Source of the DNA: Brachionus manjavacas
Lineage: Eukaryota; Rotifera; Eurotatoria; Ploima; Brachionidae
Direction: 5' to 3'
Length of the DNA: 64,000 nucleotides
Assembly (NCBI GenBank): GCA_019054805.1
Contig: JAHQIY010000012.1
Coordinates: 3,100,001-3,164,000 of the forward strand
Under the pieces are notes generated by a model. It worked only from the letters and a program-made list of their open reading frames with translations, was not told the origin of the DNA and searched no databases. Shown piece after piece: positions 47,648-59,319 of the stretch; position 1 is the stretch's first letter; each line of letters begins with the position of its first letter. The position numbers were made by a program, and so were the translations under genes.

Positions 47648-48628
47648 TTAGAAGGATCCAAATGATGAAAATTGTTCTGAAGAGCCTAGATTTGAATGAA
47701 ATGAAGGGAGAGGAGCTGAGAATTGAGCGGCATCGAATGAAGCTGAACCACCACATGGTGATGGACATGGAGCTGGGCATGGTGGTGGACATGGTGGTGG
47801 TACTGGAACTGGAACTGGGACACGTTGAGGAACTGGAGTTGGAATTGGAACTCTTTGCGGTACTGGGACCGGAGTTGGGATTTTGAATGGAACTGGTACT
47901 GGTTGTGGTACTGGATATTTGTGTGGAACTGGTACTCTAACTGGAACTGGGTATCTTTCTGGGACTAGAAACAAAATTTCAAATAATTATTTGAAATGTT
48001 CAGTTAAATGGAAAATAAAAGTCAAATGTACCTGGGTATAGTTTTGGTACTGGAACTCTGTATGGAACATCTACGTGTTCAATGACTGGATATGGCTGTG
48101 GAACTGGAATTCTGATCGGTACTCTAACTGGTACTGGAGTTGGAACTGGTGTTGGAACTGGGTATGCTTGAGGCACTGGTACTCTAATTGGAATTTGAAC
48201 AGTTTGGGCTTGTGGTACTGGTTCGTGATAAGTGAGCTGAACAGGTACTGGTACTCTTACTGGTACTTTGAATGGAACTGGTACTGGGCATGGTTGTGGA
48301 ATAGGTACTGGAGTTGGAACTGGAACAGGTCTTGGTACTGGTACTCTAATTGGAAATGGAACTGGGTGTGGAACTGGAGTTGGGATTGGATGTGGTACAT
48401 GTCGTGGTATTCTTACTGGAACTGGATATGGTTGTGGTACTGGTACAGGCACTGGCACTCTTATTGGTGCTGGTGGTGGTGGTGGAGGTGGACAACATGA
48501 AGTTTCACATGATCCACATGATGAACCCAATGATCCAAATGATGAAGAGTCAAATGAACCTGCAAGAAAAAGATAAGAATTTATTTTAAATGTTCAAAGA
48601 TAAATGTTTTTATTTTTTTACCAAACAT
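47648..48628 (-). CDS. Gene B4: alternating-proline (VPVP) protein
   Basis: Exons 48628-48622, 48559-48032 and 47964-47648 give 283 residues, apparently the same protein as B1. The seven-base first exon and both introns are conserved. It is intact and pairs divergently with A4. Confidence 0.85.
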
Positions 48629-49227
48629 TTTGAATTATTTTTTCTTTAAGATAAGATAAATAAAAAATCCGATAGTTTGTTTTTTTTTTCAAATTTTAAC
48701 TTAATTTATATGGGTTCTCTCTGTTTCTGCTTGAACAAATTTGATCCCACAATCGAAATTGTTGATATGAAATCGTTTCAAAAATAATCATCGCCAACAT
48801 TGATCAATATAAATTCCATATAAAAAATTAGAATTAAAAAAAAAATGTTTTTTGATTAAAAGGAGTCTTCTAGTTTTACATTTATCCTTATTGATACTGT
48901 TCATTCGCTTTATGTCCACAAACAATTTATTAATTAAAAATAAAACTTGAATTTTCTTTGTTTGTTTTATTGAAAGTAAAAAATTCATTTTTATTGATGA
49001 TGATCATTTATGTAAATGATAGATTCGATTGTTACCAAATAACAAATTTATCCAAGCATCGACACTCTTCAAGATATTCCTATGTATTCAAATTAAAGAT
49101 CAAATAAATTGATAAAATGTTGTTGTTAATGAACAACTTACATATAAATATCAACATGAAAATCCATTTGAGAATAAACACTTTCCAGTTTAATTCTAGT
49201 TGATAAATCGGTTAAATAACGTTAACA
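48629..49227. promoter_or_regulatory. Bidirectional promoter of B4/A4
   Basis: A 599-bp divergent region. CATATAAAT boxes are at 49141-49149 (plus, toward A4) and 48704-48712 (minus, toward B4). Confidence 0.6.
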
Positions 49228-50256
49228 ATGGCTTCATTTGGATCTTCTTTGTTTGCTGGTGCTGAATTTTCAGCTCCTTTGGCTGCTACTCAATTTCCTG
49301 CTCAATTGCCTTTTTCTTTACCATCACTTGACTCATCATGTGGTTCATGTCCTGCACCACCACCTCCACCACCACCATGTCCAGCTCCATGTCCACCACC
49401 ACCATGCAGAATTCCAGTTCCAGTTCCAACCCCAGTACCAACTCCAGTACGAGTACCACAGTACATAACTGTAAGAAAAGATTTAATCTCCTGACAAAAA
49501 TAATCCATCTATGTATTAATTTAATTAAAATCCAAAAAGGTACCAGTGCCAACTCCATGCCCAAGACCGGTTCCAGTTCCAGTTCCAAGACCATGCCCAT
49601 TCCCAGTTCCATATCCACAAAGAGTTCCAGTTCCAACACCTTTCAAAGTTCCAGTACCAACTCCTGTTCCACAACAGGTTCAAATTCCACAACCAGTTCC
49701 TCAAATAAACCGTGTTCAAGTACCATTGCCATATCAAGTACCACAACCAGTTGCTGTTCCAACTCCAATTAGAATTCCAGTAAGAGTACCAGTTCCACAA
49801 CCCTACCCAGTGCCACAACCAGTTCCAGTACCATGCCCAGTTCGTATTCCAATTAGAATTAGAATTCCAAGACCAGTGCCAGTACCAGTCGAAGTACCAA
49901 TTCCAGTTAGAACTCCACAACCATATCCAGTTCGATTACCATGTCCAGTTCCTCAACCATGCCCAGTACCAGTAGCCCAACCTGTTCCTCAACCATGCCC
50001 ACAACCCGTCCCATATCCAGTTCCAGTACCATGCCCACAACCTGTTAAAATTCCAACTCCAGTTCCAGTACAAACTTGCCCACCACCACCACCACCACCA
50101 TGTCCACCACCATGTCCACCACCATGCCCAGCTCCATGTCCATCACCATGTGGTGGTTCAGCTTCATTCGATGCCGCTCAATTCTCAGCTCCTCTCCCTT
50201 CATTTCATTCAAATCTAGGCTCTTCAGAACAATTTTCATCATTTGGATCCTTCTAA
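49228..50256 (+). CDS. Gene A4: alternating-proline (VPVP) structural protein, full length
   Basis: Exons 49228-49470 and 49540-50256 with a 69-nt intron give 319 residues. Residues 1-40 are Phe/Ser/Ala-rich (FGSS, FSAPL). Residues about 41-62 are a CGSC plus Pro-Cys cluster. Residues about 63-265 have Pro at nearly every second position with V, R, I, Q, Y, T, K, C between. Next is a CPPPPPPPCPPPCPPPCPAP cluster, then FDAAQFSAPL... FGSF. No signal peptide, membrane helix or known enzyme domain is seen. The dual FSAPL motifs at both ends and Cys clusters flanking a stiff rod suggest end-to-end cross-linking. Keratin-associated or SPRR-like analogy is inference. Confidence 0.86.
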
Positions 50257-50299
50257 ATTAAACCTAAATTAGATCTATCAATAAAGTCTTGTTTATCTC

Positions 50300-50660
50300 C
50301 CAAATAATATTTATCTAGTCTTTAATTTTTATTAATTATTCATGTTTTTTTATTAATTTCTACTGTCTTTGGAAAGTTAAAATTTGAAGACAAAGAAGAC
50401 AATGAAGTTGAAATATCCTCTTAAGCTGTCTTAAATTAAGGAATTTAAAATAAAAAAATTGAATCAAATTTTTTGAATATTTTAAAAATTAAGGTGTAAA
50501 ATTCAATTTTTTTGTTAATTTAACTTTTGTTTTTCAATTGTTTTTTTGCATTATTTTGATTGAACTTTACTTAGTAAACTATTGATTTTTTACTAATATT
50601 CTTTCTCAAAATTAAGCTTGTTTAGAATAAATCAAACAGCCCCTTTAATTTTCTTAGTAT
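50300..50660. repeat. Direct repeat of the fossil-block edge beyond A4
   Basis: Matches 36900-37282 (just past A3) in direct orientation, including one 110-bp unit, ending at CCCCTTTAATTTTCTTAGTA. It shows that the pair-plus-block unit was once arranged in tandem as well as inverted. Confidence 0.75.
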
Positions 50661-52080
50661 TAGTTTTTTCTTGAAAATAAAGGAATCAATTTTAAGTGTA
50701 CTTAAAAATATATAATAATCGAACGAAACCAACTATTCAAGTTATCTTCCGAAATAGAAAAATTAATTGGAATATTATAAATATATTTTTCCTATTATGA
50801 TGATATTATTATATCATTATTTAACAGTCTGACAAGAACATATGCTTCCAAATAGACATCGTCTAAAAAAAGGAAATAGGAGTTATGTAAAATTCATCTG
50901 AAAAATTTTTTTGACGAAATTTTCAAAATAAAATAAATTATAAGATAAATCTGCTTGTAATAATATTTGCTTTCTTATAAAATTATCTTTTTGCTGTTAA
51001 ATCAAATTAAAAAACAAACATTTAATTAGGTTTTTGAATTAATTTTTCTAGAAATATCAATTAAATTTTTTAATTAAGAATACAATCTGCAAGGCTTTCA
51101 AAATTTCAAGTAGATAAAGAAACTGAAAAAAAAACAATTCACTTATTTTATGTTCAATAAGAATTTTTAATTAATTTTATTTAATCAAAAAAAAATATTA
51201 TTTTATTAAAAAATGTTTAGAGGGAATAATTTTTTAGTTTTTTAATCCGACTTAAAGATATTTGAAAAATTTTCTAGGATTTTCTAAAATAAGCTTTTAT
51301 TTTTGCAGCTTGATAATTGAAAAGTTCTATTTTTCTTTAGATCAAGCTAAAAATACTCCCTAAATTAAAAGCGGTTTTACTTTATAAAATGCGATCAAGA
51401 CTTTATTGAGTTCTTTTTCTTAAAGGGATAAATTTGAACCAGTTTGTTTATATCTGGGTTAATTTTATCAAAAAATTTTCAAAATTAAATTATACATTAA
51501 AATAATTTTGAAAAATAAATCTTTTGATTAGAAATCTATATCTTTTCAAAAAAAATATTTAAAATTAAACAAAAAATATACAAAAAAAAAATTTAATTTT
51601 TACATTATGAATTAAAACGCTCATTCAATTTGAAATTACTAAAAAAATATTTTAAAAATTCAAAAATCTTTAATGAACATTTTATTTTTTTGTTCAAGAT
51701 TTTATAAAAAAAATTAAAAGATCGAACAGATTTTATTGAATTTTTAACCAAATAAAGCTCAATTTATTTTTAAACTTCTGTTCGATTTTGTTTTTCGATA
51801 TTTGAATTTTCAACACCAATCCTTGTTTATTAATTACATATCACATAAAAATTAATATTTCCTTTAATGAGACACAATGACTAATTTAAAGATTAGTTTA
51901 AGAAAATTCAAAAAATACACTTAAATAAGCAGAATTTTTATGAGAATCAAGAAGCCATAAATATTCGAAAAATTAATTTTTTTTTATTTTACATTTGCAT
52001 TTTTTTTTTCTAAATGAAAAAAAAATTAATCAAGTTTCTTTAATTAAAAATTCATTAAATAAGTTTTTTTATCTGCAACA
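50661..52080. other. AT-rich intergenic sequence
   Basis: Unique sequence outside the right arm. I see no gene, only A/T runs. Confidence 0.55.
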
Positions 52081-52500
52081 AATATAAAAATTGAAAAAAA
52101 GTAGTAGTAGTAGAAGTAGTAGAAGTAGTAGTAGAAGTTCTTGCTGCGACACCTAACATGTAGATTGTCTAAGCCCATCACCGCCAATTGGCCGTGTAGA
52201 GCTGTAGCAGCCGATCCATTGAACTTATCTAAAGCCATTTTAAAATTAGCTGTTGACTTGGATTTCACCACATTTTCTGGCAACTTATTCCAATGCGGAA
52301 CTACTCTGTTTGAGAAAAATACATTTCTGGCATTTACTGCAGCCGCAAAATCGTTTCAAACGATTTTGATTCAAATAAGAGTCTAATTTGAGCTGGGAAA
52401 CTTTCTCTCTGGACTCTGATGCTATTTCCTCTTAACGCCCCGGCTGGTCCCTTGTTTTCTGATTTCTTCACTAGATTCCTGCTTACCTTTTCTTGCTACT
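52080..52500 (-). mobile_element. LINE 3' end with TAC-repeat tail
   Basis: Minus-strand codons read FFSNRVVPHWNKLPENVVKS, then KSTANFKMALDKF, the standard C-terminus of CR1/RTE-type LINE ORF2. Upstream in other frames is a LRGNSIRVQRESFPAQ-like stretch. The 3' end is a (CTA/CTT)n microsatellite at about 52100-52137. It is 5'-truncated and frameshifted. Confidence 0.7.
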
Positions 52501-53215
52501 GACAAAAAAACTAAACTAGGTGACAAACAAAATACTTCACTGATAATTAAACTCATTGAGTGACAATTAATAGGTGACAAAAATTTAACCGATAAAATAA
52601 ATACTTATCATATAAAACAATTTTCTCTTCCATATAAAGCAAAAAAATAAATACTTATCGATAAGAAAAAAAAAATTTCTAGCACTGAATCAGTAATTCC
52701 CAATTTCAATGAAGAGGACACAATGCTTGATATAGACCAAGAAGATGTAGAACCACTAAAAAAACGTGGGAAAAGAATTTTATATCAAGAGGTAGCAATC
52801 ATTTAGTTGACTGAATTCATTCAGCAAAAAGATGCTACAATGAACAAGCAAGGATTCATTAATAAATTTAGCCACGATACCAACTTATGGAAATACCAAT
52901 ACAAGCGCAAACGAATTGACACTGTTTGCTATTATTTCCTCTGTTCGCCACCATTGTCTTGCTGCAGCACAATGGCTTATTATCACCTTACTTCTGATGA
53001 CGAAGTATGTTTATTCATCAGTGATGATAAACATGAGCACAAGGACAAAACTGAAAGATGTATACCAACATAAATAAAAGAGCAGATCAAGCGCTACTTC
53101 GAAATGAAAATAACAACTCCAAAAGCCATACTGAGAGCAAGAAAACGCTTCAGATTAAAAAATGAAATTTCAAGTTTTAAATTAAAGTTCAATAAAAAAT
53201 TAGTAAAAGAAAATA
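52500..53215 (+). mobile_element. MULE N-terminal fragment
   Basis: After GTGACAA repeats at about 52520-52580, codons from 52723 read MLDIDQEDVEPLKKRGKR. Then comes a FAR1/FLYWCH-like finger: NLWKYQYKRKR, VCYYFLC, SDDEVCLFISDDKHEHKD. Then IKEQIKRYFEMKITTPKAIL. This parallels the N-terminus of the 6.3-8.2 kb MULE (SEDDHRHPEPKTG, EIIRQLYFYEKVT). In-frame stops lie near 52806 and 53073. No catalytic core follows. Confidence 0.6.
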
Positions 53216-53655
53216 TTAAAATAAAAATTTAAACAAGTCAATTTTAACATGATAATTTTAACATGACTAACGGTTAAGAATTGTCAAGAATTATTGTTTA
53301 AAGTAAATTTAGAGCTTTAAACAAAGGCAATAAAAATGAATTTTTATTTTAAAATTCTTTAAATTTTAATTTAAACCCTTAATCTAATTTAAATTTTTTT
53401 CTTGCATTTTATCTTATCGGCAAGCCATTCTGAGTAAAAAAACAAAAAAAAAACTGATAATAAAATTTTTTTAAAATTAGTGAAAATAAATTTTTTAAAT
53501 TTTTTAGCCTGATCACTTAATGACAATTGATGTTTTTAAAAATAGTGAAAATTTTAGATGCTTTTTTAGCTCACGGACACTTTTAATGCATCATTGATTA
53601 AATAATATTTTGTAAAAAAAATTTTTTTTTAATTTATTAAAAAAACAAGAACATA
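53216..53655. other. AT-rich spacer
   Basis: Downstream flank of the GPCR gene. No feature seen. Confidence 0.5.
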
Positions 53656-53657
53656 AT

Positions 53658-55226
53658 TTATTTAGAACTGTTAATTTGTGTTGTTCGATTTCTGAATTTG
53701 CTCACTGGCGAAGTGACGTCAACTTTGTCAGCAAACGATACTGAATTTCTGAACAAACTAAAATTTTTGAATCCAATTTTTTGAAACAAAAAATTAAGCT
53801 CTTTTCTAAACAAATTGGACATGGTCGAGTACAAAAAAAAGTTGATTGAAAAATTCAGATTTCTCACTGTCAACGATATGTCTTTGATGGTATAGAACAC
53901 CAACTGGTACAGCCACACTTTTTTGATAAAAAAAGTTTCAATTTGGTCTTGGTCAAAATTTTTCTTAAGCTGATAATTGATCACCACTTTGTTTATCTGA
54001 TCGGCTATCCACACTATTTGGTAAGGAAAAGTCAAAACCAAAAATGTAATAGAGACCGTGATCAACATTGTGTTAATTGAGCGGTCGTTTCTAAGCCTCT
54101 GGTCCCTGATTATTCTTTCCCTAGCGCGCATAGCCTCAGACTCCCTCTCTCGAGCCCTCAATTGCTCCATTTTGACCTCATCTACATTTTCGCACATCAT
54201 TTTCGTGGTCACATTCGAAGCCATCTCCGACTCGTCCACACTGGTTATAGTCACATTGATCATTGTAGTTGGCGTTTGTATCACATAATCTTTGACCATA
54301 GGGCTCTCGGTCATTTCATACTTTTCGGCCGAGAGTCTCACTATTGAAAATAGTTTTTTGAGCCGCGACCTGTGACTTGACTTGGAGCCTGACAACAAAA
54401 CTCGGTCATCTTTTTTTTTTAAATTTAAATTTTTTTTAAATTTTAAAATAAAAAATTAAAAAAAAAAAAAATTACTAAAAAATTGCTTCCGCTTCTCGAT
54501 TCGAGAGTTTAATTTCTTGATTATTTTAGAGTTGTAGAAAAGAATCATCAGAAATGGAATGAGATAAGTAAGACAAATGCCGATCGAGCCAAAAAACAAA
54601 AGCACAAAATTGTTCTTGGGCTGACAGTCCCTGTGTTCCAAAAAGGTGTTGAGACTAATTTTGTCCGGCTCGGCTGAATTTGTCTCGATGACAAAAGGAA
54701 ACCAAATGAAGACCACTAGGGACAAAATGGGAATTAGAATGACTATGGTAAGGGAGCGTTTTCTGGCGTTTTGGAGGCCCACACGGCCTGGTCCGCAAAT
54801 GGTCATCCATCTTTCGTTGGACAAAGCGACCACGTTCCACGCCGACCAGCTGCAGAAAACAATGTCAAAGTAGCCGTGGGTTTTGCACCAAAAAATTGTG
54901 CGGAAGAACCAAAAATCCGGCTCGTACTCGTTCAGCCACTTGAGGGTCACCGGGCCACTGAGCAGAAATATGTCGGACACAGCCAGCGCTATTGTGTGCA
55001 CCGATATTGACTGCTTTCTGAGCTCAAGCCGGCTAAACACCACTATCACCAGAACATTGCTCAAAAGACCAAAGCAAATCAGGAAAAAGTTCATCCAAAG
55101 AGTTGCCTTTCTGGTCATGTCCATGAGCAGGAGTGAGTGCAGGCAGGCGCTGCTCTCGGTTGTGTTAAAGCAAGAGTTGATTATTTCCAGTGTTTTGTTC
55201 TGGAGAGCTTGGTAGTTCTGGTCCAT
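53658..55226 (-). CDS. Class A G-protein-coupled receptor, neuropeptide-receptor-like
   Basis: Two exons (55226-54476 and 54409-53658) with a 66-nt GT-AG intron give 500 residues. I chose the ATG at 55226. The N-terminus has NKT and NTT glycosylation sites. Landmarks: N57 in TM1, D85 in TM2 (LAVSD), C114 at the top of TM3 paired with C201 in loop 2, E138-R139-W140 in place of DRY, FPYQ in TM6 without the usual Trp, and NFFLY in place of NPxxY. Loop 3 is long and charged (RARERESEAMRARER). These changes recall FMRFamide-type and other invertebrate peptide receptors. It would act at the plasma membrane, coupling a peptide signal to G proteins; the ligand is unknown. AATAAA overlaps the stop. 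Confidence 0.88.
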
Positions 55227-55247
55227 AATTAAATTGCAGAAAATCAA

Positions 55248-56900
55248 TAATTAAAATAGAAAATCTAAAATGAATGTCTTATAGACAAATAAATGTTTAT
55301 TATCTCATTTGGTGGCAAAGCCGATTAGAAGTTTAATAAAAAATTAAGCTCCGGGATACGGATTTGGGATTTTAATATAATCCTAGGGACTTGTTAAAAT
55401 TAATAATTTAAGAAGATTTTTGATACGGTTTTTGAAAATTGTTTAAGTTTATGACACGAAAATTAATTTATTTAAAAAAAATAATTTTAGAAATTTAAAA
55501 TAAGAAAAAAGTCAAAATGAATCTTCTGATTTGAATGTGAAAATTTTAGCTTAGAGTTTTATTAAAAGCGATTACCTAAATGAGGGGTGTTGACGAAAAA
55601 AAGGAAATTAATTTTATTCTAAATTGATTTGAGTGCTCTGCAATGATTTATAATCGGAAATAAAATCAAACTAGCATTTGTCTATGGGCCTAAAACATCC
55701 TTAGTTATTATTCCAAATGAACTTTCAAATTCGTGTTTATTTTGAGATTATTCAATTTATTTTAAATTATTTTTTCTCTGATAAAGACACAAAAAAGATT
55801 AAATTTGAAATTGTTGGTATCGTGATTTGTTCGGAAAAGCTTTCACAGCGAAAATTTGCATCTTAATTTTCAATTTGGGAATCAGTTCTGTTTCTAAAAA
55901 TTGCAATTAAAAACGTAGAATTAGATGAATTAACAGTCTTCCTGCTTTTTTGTTGATGCATAGACAACTTTTAAAATGAACGAAGAAAAAGCACTTTTTC
56001 AGACTTTCAAAAATCGAATTAAGCTCAATTTGAAAATTAAAAACTCTTATTTTTTGATATTTTTGATTAAAAGTCTACCTAAAAAAAATACTCTGTCAAA
56101 AAGATTTAAAGGATTGCGCAAAGAAATTCTTCTTTTATTAATTTTTTCAAAAAAATTATAATCATCAGAAAGAAATATCAGTTGGTTGGAAATTAAAGTT
56201 TTTTTTTTGAATAAATTCTAATTTAAAGAAAAAATCTAAAAAATTTTTTTTTTAATTATTATATAAAAAAAACATTTTTGCTTTATTCGTCTTTCATTTT
56301 TTGTGAATATCCACAAAAATGCCATCTAATCAAAATATGCAGGCTTTCCAGTTATAAATTAATCTAATGAAATTTAACATTTTTTTTCTCTTTTTTAATA
56401 AATTCTCTCATATCATCTTAATTCAATTTTAAACATTAGTTACACATTTATAAAATATTCAACATGGTCATCGGTGTCAGCTCCATTCGTTCTCTAACAT
56501 ATTTTAAGTTTTTTTTTATAATTTCTTTGAAGATTCAAACCAGTGTGTAATCTTTTTTAAATAAATCCACAAGAAACTTTTGAATAAATAAATTTTTATT
56601 AAATGTTTGAAATATGATGAATATTAAATCTATTTAATAAACAAATTATTTTAGAAATTTTCCGTCTTTCAAATATTTTTGAATATTTATGCGAAAAATC
56701 TTAAAGTTTGATTCATGATGATTAATGATGATTTTCAAAATTACCGTTAATGCAGCTTTTTCCTGATAAAAATGTCATCTGTTGTCAGTAAGATGTAAAT
56801 TGATTTAGATCAGAAATTTTTTGAGAATCTTTCAAATTATACATAATAGCCAAGGCAAAACAAATTCAAAAATAAAAGAACAAAAATAAGGCTCTATTCC
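55248..56900. other. AT-rich intergenic sequence
   Basis: Upstream flank of the GPCR. A 61-codon ORF at 55976 (Lys/Leu/Ile-rich) looks random. Nothing else is supportable. Confidence 0.5.
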
Positions 56901-56926
56901 TTTAAAATATTTTAAAATTAGTAAAA

Positions 56927-57199
56927 ATGGAAAACGAGCATTCAGATGACGAAAACTTAGGAAAAAATGATCAATCACAAAATAAAAATGATGGAAGAGG
57001 CAGAGGTAGAGGTGAAGGAAGTGTTGAAGTTAGAAGAAGTGGTGGTGATAGTGTTAGAGAGAGTGGTAGGGGTACTGGAAGAGGAAGGGGGAGGAGCAGA
57101 GGTAGAGGAAGAGGGGATAATAGCAAAAATATTACTCAAAATGAAACTTCTAAAAATAAAGGTGGAACTCAAAGGGAAAGAAAACGAGGCAGGGTTTAA
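56927..57199 (+). CDS. Small Arg-Gly-rich protein, hypothetical
   Basis: A 90-codon ORF starting MENEHSDDENLGKNDQSQNK, followed by DGRGRGRGEG, ESGRGTGRGRGRSRGRGRGD and ending KRGRV. RGG/GR repeats bind RNA or drive condensates, and KRGR is AT-hook-like. A purine-rich strand can make such frames by chance, and MULE C-termini also carry AT-hooks, so it could be a transposon remnant. No intron or partner exon was found. The ATG context (AAAAATGG) is reasonable. Two TATTACATGTAATTATA repeats lie about 100 bp downstream. Confidence 0.4.
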   Translation: MENEHSDDENLGKNDQSQNKNDGRGRGRGEGSVEVRRSGGDSVRESGRGTGRGRGRSRGRGRGDNSKNITQNETSKNKGGTQRERKRGRV

Positions 57200-58770
57200 T
57201 CATTAATTTATTAAAATTTTAATTTTGAATTTTTTTAGTTGATAATCATTAAATTTTTTAAAATAAATGACTCGCTTTTTAATATTTTTTATATTACATG
57301 TAATTATAGCTGAAATCCATGCAATATTACATGTAATTATAATCGAAAGTTTACGGTAATAAATAAGACAAAGTTTTAGTGTTTTCTAAAAAAATTGAAT
57401 AAAATATTTAATTTAAATGTTAATATTTTTTAATTTCAACAATAATTATTCATTTTGTGCTCTCTTTTATATTCAATTTTTTTCTTTCTTTTTAATTTTG
57501 CGAGGAAAGCCACCATCAAATCGAGTAAGGAGCTTAGAAGTACATTCCAGAATGTTATTTTCCATAAATTGCAATAACCAAACTTGCTAAAAGTTATTAT
57601 TTTTCGATTTTAAAATTTTAAAATAAAAAATTGAAGCTAATAAATTCAATGACATTAACTTGATTTTAAGCATAAATCTCGATTGAATATTTTCACTCTT
57701 TTCTCATTTCTCATTATATAGGTAATTTTTCTTAAATTTGTTATCATTTTCTAATAAAAGGTGTCAATAAGTTAAAAATAGTGGATTTCTATTTAATTTA
57801 GTGTTAATTAATTTTTTCATATATAAACATAATAATTGGGGAATTTATTTGATATTTGGGGTATCGATTTTAATCGTCCTTTTTATATTAAAAAAATTCA
57901 AGTATTAAAAATGTTAGCTTATTAAATAATTTTGATTTTTTTTTATGAAAAAGCTTTGGCTTGGCAAGAAAACAAATAAAAAATAATTAATAAGGAAAAT
58001 TCTTTTTTCCAAGTCAAAAAAATTACTATATGAACAATACCTAAAAGAGTCTCATTACTCCAAGTATTTTTAATAAAAATGGACTTTATAAAAAAACAGA
58101 ATTCTTTTTAATTATTTAAGAGAATATTTATTTGTGAAAATTGATCTTTAAAAAATGTAAACTCAATTAATAAAAAAAGAGACTTAGAAAAAATCTTTTA
58201 TTTGATTAAAGATGCATGAAATATTTTTTTTTATTTTAATTAAATTAAATTTTACAACTAATCCTAAGCTATAAAAATTCTGGAAATTATAGTTTTTAAT
58301 TTGAATATTTAACTTTTAAATTTTTTTTTAAAAGACGATCAAAAAAAAATAAAAATTTTTTATTTCTAATATTACACAAAATATTTGAAACAATAAAAAA
58401 TAATGGAAACTAAACAAGCTTATAAAGCAATTTTTGGCATGGTATAATAAAAAAATTACATCTTATAAGCTCTTAAGCTTTTTTATTTTTTAATATTTTC
58501 TGATAAATTCAAATAACCGAATATTTGAATTTATCAGATCTGTTTAAACAAGATTTTGTCTTTAAAGCAAATTGCTATCATAAAAAATTAATAATTCCAC
58601 TTTTTACAGGACTTCCTTTTTGTTCAAAATTTTTAATTCAATTAAAGAGTTTTTTGATGAATTCGAAAATTCAGAAAAATATCTTTCTTAAATTTTAGTA
58701 ATTTACTTAACATTTAAACTAAATTAATAAAAAATCTAAACTAAATTAAATGATAAATTTTTTTAAAATT
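57200..58770. other. AT-rich spacer with a LINE tail trace
   Basis: At about 57949-57995 the plus strand reads AAGCTTTGGCTTGGCAAGAA then AACAAATAAAAAATAATTAA, matching the 3' hairpin and tail of the 1.9-5.96 kb LINE family. The rest is A/T runs with no gene seen. Confidence 0.45.
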
Positions 58771-58773
58771 TCA

Positions 58774-58980
58774 ACAGAATTTAGAAAGAAGAATCGCTCT
58801 TGGATGGGGTTCACTTGAAGACAGCTATGTTAAAGTAGAGCTAATTCATGGATACCAATTTCTTGCTTCAAACAAATTGGACAGTCCGGTAAGTGGCACA
58901 AGACAAGGTCAACTCTCTATTGAGAGACAGCTTAGGAGTCTTTTACTATATTAATTACTACTACTACCACTTCTAATATT
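58774..58980 (+). mobile_element. LINE ORF2 C-terminal fragment
   Basis: Codons read NLERRIALGWGSLEDSYVKV, ELIHGYQFLASNKLDSPVSG, TRQGQLSIERQLRS, then a stop and a TACTACTACTACC tail. The VSGTR....IERQL segment fits the region just before the FSNRV motif of CR1-like LINEs, which is deleted here. Confidence 0.5.
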
Positions 58981-59319
58981 TTTTTATTATAAATATAATA
59001 TGGTTTAATTTTTTGTGTTTGAATTACAAAATGTATCCAATGTTGAAATAAAATTGAAAATGTGCGGTGTTTCAAACATTTTTTCAGTTTCAAAAAAAAA
59101 AAAATTTTAAGTAAATATTGCAAGAATGGAAAACTTTGTTTTTTTTTTTAAATTTAGACTTTGGGTTTGTGATATGATGATCCTTAAAGATAATATTTGA
59201 AGTTAAAAAAACTATCTACGCTCTGTTTTCCATTTTTGATAAATTAAGTATTTGTTATAATGCACTAAACGAAAGTAAATTATCACTAGAGTCAAAATTT
59301 TATTAGGAAAAAACAAAGT

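Larger units (their letters stand above)
34950..50300. repeat. Right arm of the giant inverted repeat
   Basis: Mirror of 15530-31690: pair 3 (B3/A3), the fossil block, pair 4 (B4/A4). Differences from the left arm: a deletion in A3, loss of about 345 bp near 45.2 kb, a gain of about 275 bp at about 46068-46342, and a small hairpin insertion near 40.2 kb. Position sums shift from 65923-65947 to 65856 across these indels. Confidence 0.93.

Noticed and set aside
15530-50300. Idea that the palindrome is only a sequencing hairpin artefact
   Set aside because: The arms differ by a 720-bp deletion, two other large indels, a small insertion and scattered substitutions, and the core is 3.3 kb of mostly single-copy sequence. 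Raw-read confirmation is still needed.
55976-56161. 61-codon ORF MNEEKALFQTFKNRIK..
   Set aside because: Random-looking Lys/Leu/Ile composition in AT-rich DNA, no neighbours or motifs.
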